From assembly GCA_027073945.1 (NCBI GenBank), contig JALTEL010000382.1, forward strand, positions 1 through 7,177: DNA of 7,177 bases, given 5' to 3'. This stretch comes from Caldifarciminota bacterium (lineage in GTDB: Bacteria; WOR-3; Hydrothermia; UBA1063; CAJXJZ01). Below the pieces are notes generated by a model that was not told where the DNA came from, searched no databases, and saw only the letters and a list, made by a program, of their open reading frames with translations. A program made the position numbers and the translations under genes. The number at the start of each line of letters is the position of its first letter. Positions within the stretch are counted from its first letter, which is position 1. Below are positions 1 through 7,122 of the stretch, piece after piece.

Positions 1-876
1 GGGGCTTTTTATCTGAGAAGCAGGGACAGTTTTCAGGAGAAAGGCGGGGATGTCATGCTTTACCTGCCCTTTCAATTTCGCTTTAATACTCAATTCACAT
101 CAGACAGACATAATAAGAGCGATATCTTTGTGCATTTTTACAGGTATGTCCGTCCTGGTGTGAATGTCGAAGGAGGTTTTGAAAGACTGGACAGCGTGGA
201 TATCAATACCGCTTATGTTCCTTACCCTGTTTATACACGCTCCATGTGGCTATATCTAACTTTTAACTTTGTTCAGGATAATAAGATTTTACCTTATTAT
301 GCCATAGGAATAGGCGGCACTCACGGAGAATACCTTGATGGCAAACTGTATGAAAATAACGCAACAGCTTTTGCCACACTCGGATTACTTAACAATCTGC
401 GGGCAATATACAACTTTATTCCATGGAAGAGATACGCCGAGTGGAACGATAGCACCTATAACAACCTGCTTCATTATTCCCAGATTGCATATCAACCGTT
501 TAAACATCACTACATCAATATTGAGGCACAGTTCGGAAAGTATTTTGGAGGCATTCAGAAATACTACTCTGCCGAGTATTCTTATAAAGATAGGAACCTG
601 TCAGTGGCAGGCGGCTACGGATATGACAGCGAACCTTTTTACCTGCAGAAAAGAGTATATTTAAAAGCAAAGTGGAACATACTGAACAATCTGCGTTTGC
701 GCTTATTCGCCCAGCATTCCGATATCTCAAAACAGGATGAAATCAATTTTCTATCTGAATACGAAATAAGACCCGGTACATTGTTCTATTTTGTTATAAA
801 CAGAGGCATAAGGCATAGTCCCGAGGCTTCAGATACAAAAGTCATGCTCAAGTTTAAAAGTTTTTTTGCCCTGTAA
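1..876 (+). CDS. Outer-membrane beta-barrel protein, C-terminal part (DUF5916-like), 5' truncated
   Basis: The reading frame is open from base 1, so the start lies upstream of the window. The first internal ATG, at 55, is probably not the true start. About 291 residues are visible. They consist of repeated strands with alternating aromatic and polar residues separated by short charged turns, such as LYLPFQFRFN, SMWLYLTFNF and VYLKAKWNIL, which is the pattern of an outer-membrane barrel. The end of the protein, with LRLRLFAQHS, then EYEIRPGTLFYFVIN and a last strand KVMLKFKSFF, matches what I know of the C-terminal barrel of DUF5916 proteins. Those usually carry an N-terminal CBM9-like sugar-binding domain, which would lie outside this window. 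It probably sits in the outer membrane; its substrate is unknown. There is no obvious strong terminator after the stop. A different outer-membrane barrel family is the main alternative. Confidence 0.6.
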   Translation, partial: GAFYLRSRDSFQEKGGDVMLYLPFQFRFNTQFTSDRHNKSDIFVHFYRYVRPGVNVEGGFERLDSVDINTAYVPYPVYTRSMWLYLTFNFVQDNKILPYYAIGIGGTHGEYLDGKLYENNATAFATLGLLNNLRAIYNFIPWKRYAEWNDSTYNNLLHYSQIAYQPFKHHYINIEAQFGKYFGGIQKYYSAEYSYKDRNLSVAGGYGYDSEPFYLQKRVYLKAKWNILNNLRLRLFAQHSDISKQDEINFLSEYEIRPGTLFYFVINRGIRHSPEASDTKVMLKFKSFFAL

Positions 877-1041
877 ATTACATACAGCATCCCTCTCTGC
901 CTGGCCAAACTTATTGCAGCATTTGCTCTTATTTCTGAAATTTTTATAAATGCTCCTGCTCATTCAGCAGAATATCTATTATAGATACATGAGATGTGTA
1001 ATTTTACCCTGTACAAATTGACTGTAAGACAAGAGCTTTAC
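877..1041. other. Intergenic region between the barrel gene and the operon promoter
   Basis: I find no convincing gene in these 165 bases. The frame of the upstream barrel continues open after its stop to a TAG at 982-984, but that stretch has no start codon with a ribosome binding site. Two short adjacent inverted repeats (956-970 and 973-987) are listed separately. No GC-rich hairpin followed by a T-run is seen, so where the barrel gene's transcript ends is unclear. Confidence 0.5.
956..987. repeat. Two adjacent short inverted repeats
   Basis: The first is CTGCT, a 5-base loop, then AGCAG (956-970). The second is TATCTA, a 3-base loop, then TAGATA (973-987). They lie about 55 bases upstream of the -35 box at 1042. 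They could be a weak hairpin at the end of the upstream transcript or an operator, but stems of 5 and 6 bases arise often by chance in AT-rich DNA. Confidence 0.2.
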
Positions 1042-1070
1042 TTGACAATCCTACCTCTCTGCATTATAAT
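1042..1070 (+). promoter_or_regulatory. Consensus sigma70-type promoter
   Basis: TTGACA at 1042-1047 and TATAAT at 1065-1070 are both perfect consensus hexamers, separated by exactly 17 bases, the optimal spacing. Transcription would start near 1077, giving a leader of about 30 bases before the ATG at 1107. It is the only strong promoter I can see upstream of the operon starting at 1417. With no terminator visible between, it probably drives both the broken small gene and the envelope genes behind it. No activator or repressor site is evident next to it. Confidence 0.8.
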
Positions 1071-1090
1071 AACCGTATAACCAACGAAGA

Positions 1091-1097
1091 AAAGGAG
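1091..1097 (+). promoter_or_regulatory. Ribosome binding site of the broken small gene
   Basis: AAAGGAG ends 9 bases before the ATG at 1107. Together with the promoter just upstream, it shows that translation at 1107 was, or is, intended, although the frame closes after 22 codons. Confidence 0.6.
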
Positions 1098-1106
1098 TCA
1101 ATCACT

Positions 1107-1395
1107 ATGAAAAATGTTTTTACGAAAACAGAGTTGGGGATACTACCAATTTCATTGATAGAACAACAGAGATAGACATGATGTACAGGCCTGACAAAAG
1201 TGAAGTTTTCAATATTTCAAAAATAATCTCCCAAAACAATAGAAAAACAATTTTCAACAGGATAACCTTGCCTGAACAATTTACAATGGTCCAGACCATC
1301 ATAGGATGTACTATTTTGATGGTAAGAATATCCGGGTAAATGAAATCCTGTGTGCGTCTGAACTTTGTTATACCTGTTTTATATTTGATCTGTAG
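1107..1395 (+). pseudogene. Small gene of about 96 codons, apparently broken by two frameshifts
   Basis: From ATG 1107 the frame gives MKNVFTKTE and then closes at a TAG (1173-1175). A second frame, open to a TAA at 1337-1339, takes over near 1133 with VGDTTNFIDRTTEIDMMYRP and continues through NISKIISQNNRKTIFNRI. Near 1276-1285 a third frame takes over with YNGPDHHRMYYFDGKNIRV and ends at TAG 1393-1395, 21 bases before the next gene. Each change equals loss of one base. The joined product would be about 96 residues, polar, rich in Asn, Arg and Asp, with no membrane segment. I do not recognise the family. The promoter and ribosome binding site fit a gene that was functional recently. Alternatives are sequencing or assembly errors in an intact gene, a 22-codon leader peptide (1107-1175), or chance. 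The reading across frames is my reconstruction. Confidence 0.45.
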
Positions 1396-1405
1396 TTTAC
1401 CCTAA

Positions 1406-1412
1406 AAGGAGG
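1406..1412 (+). promoter_or_regulatory. Strong ribosome binding site of the YfhO-family gene
   Basis: AAGGAGG lies 4 bases before ATG 1417. The match to the 16S tail is nearly perfect though the spacing is short. It supports 1417 as the start and suggests independent, efficient translation of the first intact operon gene. Confidence 0.65.
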
Positions 1413-1416
1413 TTGC

Positions 1417-3840
1417 ATGAATAAAAAGAAAACAAAACAGACAGAGTTAAAGTTGAAAAACGGCTGGATTATTGCCGTATTCGGTGTGCTTACACTTATT
1501 CTATTTTACAAGATATTATCATCGCATGTACTTGTATACGCGACCGACCAGATTTCAGCAGGCTATGCATTCAGGGCAGTGGAAGCACGAGTGCTGCGAA
1601 CGTTGCACCAGTTCCCGTTCTGGGACCCTTACATATTTTCAGGCATGCCGTTTATTGACGCCTTTCATGGCGATGTATTTTATCTGACAGCACTCTTAAG
1701 GGTGATTTTGCCCACAAATGTTGTTATGAACTGGCTGTTCATAGTTCATACATTTTTAGCCGGCCTGTTTATGTATATGCTGCTTTTAGAGTTGGACATA
1801 AACAAAAAAATCTCATCTCTGTTCTCAATTTCTTATATGTTTGCCGCATACAGTGTTTCCCTTGTTTATTCAGGGCACGATTCAAAAGTTGTAATATTTG
1901 CATTAACTCCACTTGTGTTCTGGGCCCTGCACAGGATGCTGAAAAGAGATGATATAAGATATGCTCTACTGGGTGGTGTTATCATGGGACTCGGGCTTCT
2001 TGCTCCTCATGTCCAGATGATGTACTATCTTTATATGGCAGTGAGCTTTTACTTTCTCTATGAAATCATCCTTGGCTTTATTGACAAAAAGCCCGTTAAG
2101 GATATAGTGAAATTGGGCATATATTATATTGTTATGCTTATTGCGTCATTTGCAGTGGGTGCAGTACAACTTATCCCGGGATACCTTTATACTGCCAAAT
2201 ACTCACCGCGTGCTGCAGGTAACAGAGGATACGCATTTGCAATTTCATGGTCAATGCCATGGGAAGACCTGATTTCTGCATTTTTTGCAAAATTTTCAGG
2301 ATGGCTTAGCTCATATTGGGGAAGAAATGCATTTAAAATAAACTCCGAATACATCGGAGGTTTCGCACTTTACGGACTCTTTCTATCAATATTTTTGAAA
2401 ACATACAGAAAAAGATTAGGGCTTTTCTTCTCATTGATTGCCCTTTTCTTCATATTTATGGCTCTGGGTGGTTATACACCTTTGTATAAAGTCTTCTATG
2501 TGCTGCTGCCGGGAGTAAAAAAATTCAGAGCGCCTTCCATGAGCTTTTTTCTTACGGTATTCTCAATAAATATCCTTGGAGCAATGGCGTTTTCATCAAT
2601 GGAAAATGATAATGACGAGGTATTTAAAAAACTCTGGTATACAACAATTTCAATTATAGGCCTATTTCTGATATTCTTAGTATTCAAATCTCCTTTTATC
2701 TCAATACTGAAATCTCTGTTCATAAAAACCAGCGGCAAATTCAACGCACTTAATGCGAATTATTCCGGTATACCTCTGTCATTTCTGCGGGCAGGCATAA
2801 TATTCGCAGTTATAACGTATATATTAAAGGCAGCGAAGGATTGGAAAAAATCCGCAACTGGTATGGGTATACTTGCACTCGTGATTGTTATAGACCTATT
2901 TACAGTGGACAGGCAATTCATAAAAGCCATTCCGGGACCGTCTCAGACCTATGCGCCGGATGATGTTGTCAAGTATCTCGCACATGACAAAGACATATAC
3001 AGAGTTTTCCCTTTGTTTTACAGAATAGATGAGAATTATCTCATGCTTCACAACATAGAATCCGTGGGGGGGCATCACGGTAATCAGTTCCAGAGATATC
3101 AGGAATTTCTCGGAAATCCCCACCATTTCATGTTCAGACCTCAGGAAGTGCCAAATTTATTAAAATATCCTAAGTTTGTGGATTTATTGAACGTGAAATA
3201 TGTTATTACACAACCCATGCCCGAGAATCTTGCGCCTTATGCAAAGTATCCAGCAGCTTTGAAAATGATCCGAGGTATAAAAAGCCTTCTGGATACAGAA
3301 AATTTCTCTTTAAAAACATACGCCCGGGATATACAGAACCCACAAGTTGTTTACGGTATATATGAGAACAAACATTTTATGCCAAGGGTGTTTTTTGTTG
3401 AAAATGTCAGGGTTCTGCCCAAAAAACAAGTTCTGTCATACATGGAGTCACCGGAATTCTTGCCATCAAAGGAGGCAGTGCTTGAAGAACATCCTGCTGA
3501 ATACAAGGCCGACACAACAGATACACTTAAAAGTTCTTTTGAGTTTATCTTGAAAAATGTAAACAGTGTAAAGCTAAAATTCAACGTATCTAAAAACTGC
3601 ATACTTGTGTACTCGGAAAACTTTTACCCGAAGTGGAGGGCTTACATAGACGGAAAAGAGACAAAAATTTACAGAGCGGACTACATATTGAGAGCTATTC
3701 CAGTGACAAAAGGCACGCATACACTTACATTCAGATTTAACTCGTCAATTTACAACAAACTCGGCCTGCTCTGTATCTTCGTAGTCCTTCTGACAATAGG
3801 GCTATTCTTCTTGAAAATTAAAAATAAGGAGCAGCAATGA
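1417..3840 (+). CDS. YfhO-family polytopic membrane protein, probable GT-C glycosyltransferase
   Basis: This 807-residue protein has a basic N-terminus, a first membrane helix at about 16-34, many further helices to about residue 495, a large extracytoplasmic part at about 500-780, and a final helix at about 783-801. Family marks include a conserved acidic residue after the first helix (D44), FWDPYIFSGMPF at 68-79, SVGGHHG at 549-555 followed by RYQEF, and near the end FYPKWRAYIDG, a hallmark of YfhO (PF09586). YfhO of Bacillus subtilis is known to act with the GT2 enzyme CsbB in adding sugar to lipoteichoic acid outside the cell. By analogy, this protein could transfer a sugar from a lipid carrier to an envelope acceptor. 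The next gene, a lipid-carrier sugar synthase-like GT2, overlaps its stop by 4 bases, which strongly supports that pairing. The acceptor is unknown, and the enzymatic activity is inferred from the family. Confidence 0.85.
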   Translation: MNKKKTKQTELKLKNGWIIAVFGVLTLILFYKILSSHVLVYATDQISAGYAFRAVEARVLRTLHQFPFWDPYIFSGMPFIDAFHGDVFYLTALLRVILPTNVVMNWLFIVHTFLAGLFMYMLLLELDINKKISSLFSISYMFAAYSVSLVYSGHDSKVVIFALTPLVFWALHRMLKRDDIRYALLGGVIMGLGLLAPHVQMMYYLYMAVSFYFLYEIILGFIDKKPVKDIVKLGIYYIVMLIASFAVGAVQLIPGYLYTAKYSPRAAGNRGYAFAISWSMPWEDLISAFFAKFSGWLSSYWGRNAFKINSEYIGGFALYGLFLSIFLKTYRKRLGLFFSLIALFFIFMALGGYTPLYKVFYVLLPGVKKFRAPSMSFFLTVFSINILGAMAFSSMENDNDEVFKKLWYTTISIIGLFLIFLVFKSPFISILKSLFIKTSGKFNALNANYSGIPLSFLRAGIIFAVITYILKAAKDWKKSATGMGILALVIVIDLFTVDRQFIKAIPGPSQTYAPDDVVKYLAHDKDIYRVFPLFYRIDENYLMLHNIESVGGHHGNQFQRYQEFLGNPHHFMFRPQEVPNLLKYPKFVDLLNVKYVITQPMPENLAPYAKYPAALKMIRGIKSLLDTENFSLKTYARDIQNPQVVYGIYENKHFMPRVFFVENVRVLPKKQVLSYMESPEFLPSKEAVLEEHPAEYKADTTDTLKSSFEFILKNVNSVKLKFNVSKNCILVYSENFYPKWRAYIDGKETKIYRADYILRAIPVTKGTHTLTFRFNSSIYNKLGLLCIFVVLLTIGLFFLKIKNKEQQ

Positions 3841-4730
3841 AAGTCAGCATTATAATACCGGCTTACAATGAGAGGCCCAATCTTCCCATACTGCTAAAAG
3901 AAGCTGAAAAATTTGTTAAAGAGCACAAGCTTTCATGGGAATTTGTAATAGTTGACGACGGCTCCACTGACGATACATCCGAGTACTTAAATGAAGCCGT
4001 CAAAAAATATCCTTTTCTAAAAACGGTAAGACACAGTATCAACAGGGGACTTACACAGGCACTTATAACGGGATATAAGCATACAACAGGCGATGCCCTT
4101 GTATTTTTCCCTGCGGATATGCAATTCTCATTTGATGATGTACTCAGAATGGCTGAAAAAATGGATGAAGGATATGATCTCGTTGCTGGCAGAAAACAGG
4201 GAAAATACGGCAAAAAATTCGTATCCAGCATATACAATGCCCTGTCAAGAAAGATTTTCGACATACCGGTGCATGATATGAATTCCATCAAGATTATGAA
4301 AAGGGATATTTTAGGGCTTCTGCCCGGAAGAAAAGACTGGCATAGATACATAGTGCCTCTTGCAAAGGAGAATGGATACAGTATGGCCGAGATTGATGTA
4401 ACTCTTTATCCGAGAAGGATGGGTCACAGCAAATTCAGCGGGTCCTGGAGAATCATAGTAGGACTGCTTGATCTTATTGCCGTGAAATTCCAGCTGTCAT
4501 TTGTACGCAAACCCATGCTGTTTTTCGGCACGAGTGGAATTGCTTCGTTTATTCTATCTTTCCTCACCTTCCTGCTGGCACTCCTTTTGAGAATGCTAAA
4601 ACACGGCTACAGGCCTCTTTTATACCTTGTTATAGTCTTCTTCCTCTCAGGGCTTATACTGCTTTCCATGGGGTTCCTGGGTGAGATGACAGCAGGCATA
4701 CTTGACAAACTGGAGAATAAAGAGAAATGA
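3837..4730 (+). CDS. GT2 glycosyltransferase, polyprenyl-phosphate sugar synthase type (DPM1/GtrB-like)
   Basis: The 297-residue protein has an N-terminal GT-A fold: SIIIPAYNE at 4-12, the nucleotide-binding VDDGSTDD at 39-46, and NRGLTQAL at 69-76. The metal-site region reads FFPADMQ (90-96), so the first Asp of the usual DADLQ is Pro while D94 is kept. HDMNS at 146-150 and MGHSKFSG (195-202) followed by a GLLDL helix are typical of dolichol-phosphate mannose synthase-like enzymes. Two membrane helices follow at about 227-250 and 260-280. It probably transfers a sugar from a nucleotide donor to undecaprenyl or a similar phosphate at the inner face of the membrane. The adjacent GDP-mannose gene makes mannose the best guess, but glucose or GlcNAc cannot be excluded. 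The start at 3837 is supported by TAAGGAG at 3825-3831 and by a 4-base overlap with the YfhO gene. No GtrA-type flippase is fused or seen nearby. Confidence 0.85.
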   Translation: MKVSIIIPAYNERPNLPILLKEAEKFVKEHKLSWEFVIVDDGSTDDTSEYLNEAVKKYPFLKTVRHSINRGLTQALITGYKHTTGDALVFFPADMQFSFDDVLRMAEKMDEGYDLVAGRKQGKYGKKFVSSIYNALSRKIFDIPVHDMNSIKIMKRDILGLLPGRKDWHRYIVPLAKENGYSMAEIDVTLYPRRMGHSKFSGSWRIIVGLLDLIAVKFQLSFVRKPMLFFGTSGIASFILSFLTFLLALLLRMLKHGYRPLLYLVIVFFLSGLILLSMGFLGEMTAGILDKLENKEK

Positions 4731-5764
4731 AAAAAGCAGCCCTTATTATGGCAGGTGGAAAAGGAGAAAGATTCTGGCCTCTATCAAGACAGGACAATCC
4801 CAAGCAATTTATGAAAATAGTGGACAACAGGGAATTAATCGCATTAACCGTTGAAAGATTGAGGCACATCTTTGAAGAACAGGCAATTTTCTTCGTTACC
4901 ACAAAAAGGTTGAGCAAGCGGATAGGGCGGTTATTTCCACAGGCCGGGTTGATAGCCGAGCCTTCGGGAAGAAATACACTGGCAGCCTGTGCTGTGGGAA
5001 CTTTTGCAGCAAGCAGCAAAGCATACGAACTCATTGGGGTCTTTCCCTCGGATCACTATATAAAAAACGGGCAAGCCTTTGCAAACACCGTAAATAAGGC
5101 ATTTAGTCTTGCAGAGCAGGGCTATATTGTGACAATAGGTATAAAACCAACAAGGCCGGATGTAGGATTTGGCTATATTGAAAGAGATGAAGTATTGAAT
5201 AATTTTAATTCTGCTTTTACCGTAAAAAAATTCCACGAAAAACCCGACCGTGAAACAGCCGATAAATACCTAAAGGACGGGAATTATTACTGGAACAGCG
5301 GTATGTTCTTCTGGCGTGCAGATGTATTCAAAGAAGAATTGAAGAGGCTGCAGCCGTATATTTATAAAACTTTTGTGAAATACAGCAATATTACGGAACA
5401 CTTAAATGAAATTTACAGTACTCTTCCGTCCATATCCGTGGATTACGGAATTATGGAAAAAACACGTAAAATAGCCGTAATTGAAGCCGAATTCGATTGG
5501 GAAGACCTGGGTTCCTACACTGCCCTTCCAAGGGTTATTAAAGAAGATGTATCCGGAAATATAAAAAAGGGGGATGCTGTTATGCTTGACTGCAGGGACA
5601 GTATAGCAGTCTCCGAGCAGGGTATGATAGCTGCAATCGGGGTTTCTGACCTGATAATTGTGCATACAAATGATGTTACACTTATTGTGCCAAAAGACAG
5701 GGCTCAGGAAATCAAAAAACTACTGAAAAAAATGCGGGATGAAGGCAAAACAGCATATCTCTGA
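4727..5764 (+). CDS. manC: Mannose-1-phosphate guanylyltransferase, monofunctional short form
   Basis: This enzyme makes GDP-mannose from mannose-1-phosphate and GTP in the cytoplasm. At 345 residues it has the nucleotidyltransferase domain and lacks the C-terminal mannose-6-phosphate isomerase cupin of the bifunctional forms (about 470 residues). Diagnostic motifs are MAGGKGERFWPLSR (8-21) with NPKQF (24-28), EPSGRNTLAA (78-87), VFPSDHYI (105-112), then GFGYIE, KFHEKPD, YWNSGMFFW, SVDYGIME and FDWEDLGSY. All are intact, so an active enzyme is expected. The start overlaps the preceding stop by 4 bases (ATGA), with GGAG at 4712-4715 as a distant ribosome binding site, which suggests coupling to the GT2 gene. 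The product GDP-mannose would naturally feed the GT2 enzyme and also other polysaccharide pathways. Related sugar-nucleotide enzymes such as glucose-1-phosphate thymidylyltransferases lack this motif set. The symbol manC is by family. Confidence 0.93.
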   Translation: MKKAALIMAGGKGERFWPLSRQDNPKQFMKIVDNRELIALTVERLRHIFEEQAIFFVTTKRLSKRIGRLFPQAGLIAEPSGRNTLAACAVGTFAASSKAYELIGVFPSDHYIKNGQAFANTVNKAFSLAEQGYIVTIGIKPTRPDVGFGYIERDEVLNNFNSAFTVKKFHEKPDRETADKYLKDGNYYWNSGMFFWRADVFKEELKRLQPYIYKTFVKYSNITEHLNEIYSTLPSISVDYGIMEKTRKIAVIEAEFDWEDLGSYTALPRVIKEDVSGNIKKGDAVMLDCRDSIAVSEQGMIAAIGVSDLIIVHTNDVTLIVPKDRAQEIKKLLKKMRDEGKTAYL

Positions 5765-5785
5765 TACAAAAATAAGGCTGGTAAT

Positions 5786-5992
5786 ATGGGAAGAACTGCC
5801 GGCATAATTATTATATTCATTGGACTTTCACTCCTCATTTATGGCGTTTTCTTAATTAAGGGCATAAGTTTTCACATTCCACTGGATATAGTGGTAAAGA
5901 AAAAGGGCTATACCGTGTATTTTCCCATTGGTACCTCCATTGTCATATCTGTTTTGCTGACTGTTTTGGCATCCATATTCTTAAGGAAATGA
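5786..5992 (+). CDS. DUF2905 family small membrane protein
   Basis: The protein has 68 residues with two membrane helices, at about 5-25 and 48-66. Between them lies a short loop with IPLDIVVKKKGYTVYFPIG. This matches the DUF2905 pattern, in which a PGDI-like turn, a basic strand and FYFP.GTSI precede the second helix; here the turn reads PLDI. No function has been established for the family as far as I know. The gene starts 21 bases after the guanylyltransferase stop, with only a weak site (TAAGG, 5773-5777) before the ATG. Its stop overlaps the start of the LptF/LptG gene by 4 bases. That tight link suggests the two are made together, but a role in lipopolysaccharide export is only a guess from position. 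Confidence 0.8.
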   Translation: MGRTAGIIIIFIGLSLLIYGVFLIKGISFHIPLDIVVKKKGYTVYFPIGTSIVISVLLTVLASIFLRK

Positions 5993-7122
5993 TAAAAAAG
6001 CTCGATTTATATATGGTAAGAGAGCATGTGGGTCCCTTTGTCGGTGGACTTCTTACTCTTACAATACTCATGTTATTGAACCGCATATTTCAGCTTCTTG
6101 ACCTGATAATAAAAAAAGGTGTTCCAATAGCAACGGTATTTCAGGTGTTTATGCTATCTCTTCCCTTTATCTTAGCAATGACAGTCCCCATGGCTCTTCT
6201 CATTTCATCTCTTGTTGCATTTGGCAGATTTTCTCAGGACTTTGAGATTCTTGCAGCAAAATCTCTGGGCATAAGTTTCAGGCGCGTGCTTTTTGGCCCC
6301 ATTGCTTTTGGTACAATTATAGCCGTTTTAATGGTGCTTTTCAATAATTATGTCCTTCCCGATGCCAATCACAAGGTAAAAAATCTCGTATTTGACATCA
6401 GCCTGAAAAAACCTGCTATACGCATAAAAGAAGGAGTTTTCACAAAGATAAACAACTATCATATATACGTGGAATCCAAGGATGACAGAACAGGACGTAT
6501 TTACAACGTCAAAATAGAACAACCTCAAGGAGATGGAAAAATAACAACAATAACTTCCAAAAATGGAATTGTTGATATAAAAGATAGCTTTCTCATTCTT
6601 ACTCTGTACAACGGAACAATTTACCAGACAGAAGGAAAGTCCAATCAGGAATTCAGGGCCATACATTTTCAAAGACATGCAATCTCCATTCCAGTGGATA
6701 CCAGATTGGTGAAAAAAGAGCGTGCCTACCGTGGTGAAAGAGAAATGAACATAGCTCAACTTGAGGCAAAGATCAAAGAAAAGGATAAAGAAATCAAATC
6801 CACCAATGACACATTCAGAATAAAAATTCTCACTCACATAAAAGACAGATATAGAATAGAAATACACAAAAAGTTCTCTCTTCCGTTCGCAGGTATTATA
6901 TTTATTATCGTAGGAGCTGCCATTTCCACTATCACAAGAAGGGGTGGGTATGGAAGCGCTTTCGGATTTTCTTTTTTGATATACACTTTCTATTATATAA
7001 TGCTTATAGGAGGTGAAGAATTGGGTCGTAGAGGTTATGTCTCTCCATTCATTTCAATGTGGGGAGCAAATATAATTTTTTCATTGATAGCAATTCTTTT
7101 AGCACGGAGGTGTGACAGATGA
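5989..7122 (+). CDS. LptF/LptG-family lipopolysaccharide export permease
   Basis: This is a 377-residue inner-membrane permease of the YjgP/YjgQ family. With the ATPase LptB, LptF and LptG extract lipopolysaccharide from the inner membrane and pass it to the periplasmic bridge. Three N-terminal helices lie at about 14-34, 55-78 and 99-120. A periplasmic beta-rich domain runs from about 120 to 285 and includes a charged, possibly helical stretch around 250-275. Three C-terminal helices lie at about 297-316, 325-342 and 356-373. Family marks are P59 and P67 in helix two, GRFSQDFEILAAKSLGIS (79-96) in the coupling region that contacts LptB, and HKKFSLPFA (293-301) before helix four. The start gives MIKKLDLYMVREHVGPF, the usual family beginning. 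AAGGA is only one base from the ATG, so translation is probably coupled to the DUF2905 gene. Whether it is LptF or LptG cannot be decided here. Confidence 0.88.
   Translation: MIKKLDLYMVREHVGPFVGGLLTLTILMLLNRIFQLLDLIIKKGVPIATVFQVFMLSLPFILAMTVPMALLISSLVAFGRFSQDFEILAAKSLGISFRRVLFGPIAFGTIIAVLMVLFNNYVLPDANHKVKNLVFDISLKKPAIRIKEGVFTKINNYHIYVESKDDRTGRIYNVKIEQPQGDGKITTITSKNGIVDIKDSFLILTLYNGTIYQTEGKSNQEFRAIHFQRHAISIPVDTRLVKKERAYRGEREMNIAQLEAKIKEKDKEIKSTNDTFRIKILTHIKDRYRIEIHKKFSLPFAGIIFIIVGAAISTITRRGGYGSAFGFSFLIYTFYYIMLIGGEELGRRGYVSPFISMWGANIIFSLIAILLARRCDR
7106..7110 (+). promoter_or_regulatory. Ribosome binding site of the last, partial gene
   Basis: GGAGG inside the end of the permease gene lies 8 bases before ATG 7119, ideal spacing. 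It is the main evidence that a new gene starts there. Confidence 0.6.

Noticed and set aside
877..984. In-frame continuation after the stop of the barrel gene, as if read-through extended the protein
   Set aside because: The barrel ends naturally at 876 with a typical last strand, and the 35 extra codons show no barrel pattern or start signal.
1018..1023. TTGACT as a second -35 box just upstream of the main promoter
   Set aside because: No -10-like hexamer lies 16-18 bases downstream.
1120..1302. Minus-strand frame for a 60-residue hydrophobic peptide in the gap
   Set aside because: There is no ribosome binding site before its ATG, and hydrophobicity is expected opposite a polar, Asn/Lys-rich plus-strand frame. 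The promoter and ribosome binding site point to the plus strand.
1380..1385. TATATT as a -10 box directly before the YfhO gene
   Set aside because: The sequence 17 bases upstream (TCTGAA) does not resemble a -35 box.
3863..4351. Open frame of 162 codons on the minus strand
   Set aside because: It is antisense to the GT2 catalytic domain, which has all its motifs; the antisense product is Ser/Cys-rich without recognisable domains.
4702..4707. TTGACA near the end of the GT2 gene as a promoter for manC
   Set aside because: No -10 box follows at a proper distance, and the genes overlap by 4 bases, so coupling explains expression.
6328..6867. Long open frame of 179 codons on the minus strand
   Set aside because: It lies wholly inside the well-supported LptF/LptG gene, its product is an odd Phe/Tyr/Ser/Cys-rich chain with no family marks, and it is the expected antisense image of the Lys/Asn/Ile-rich coding strand.
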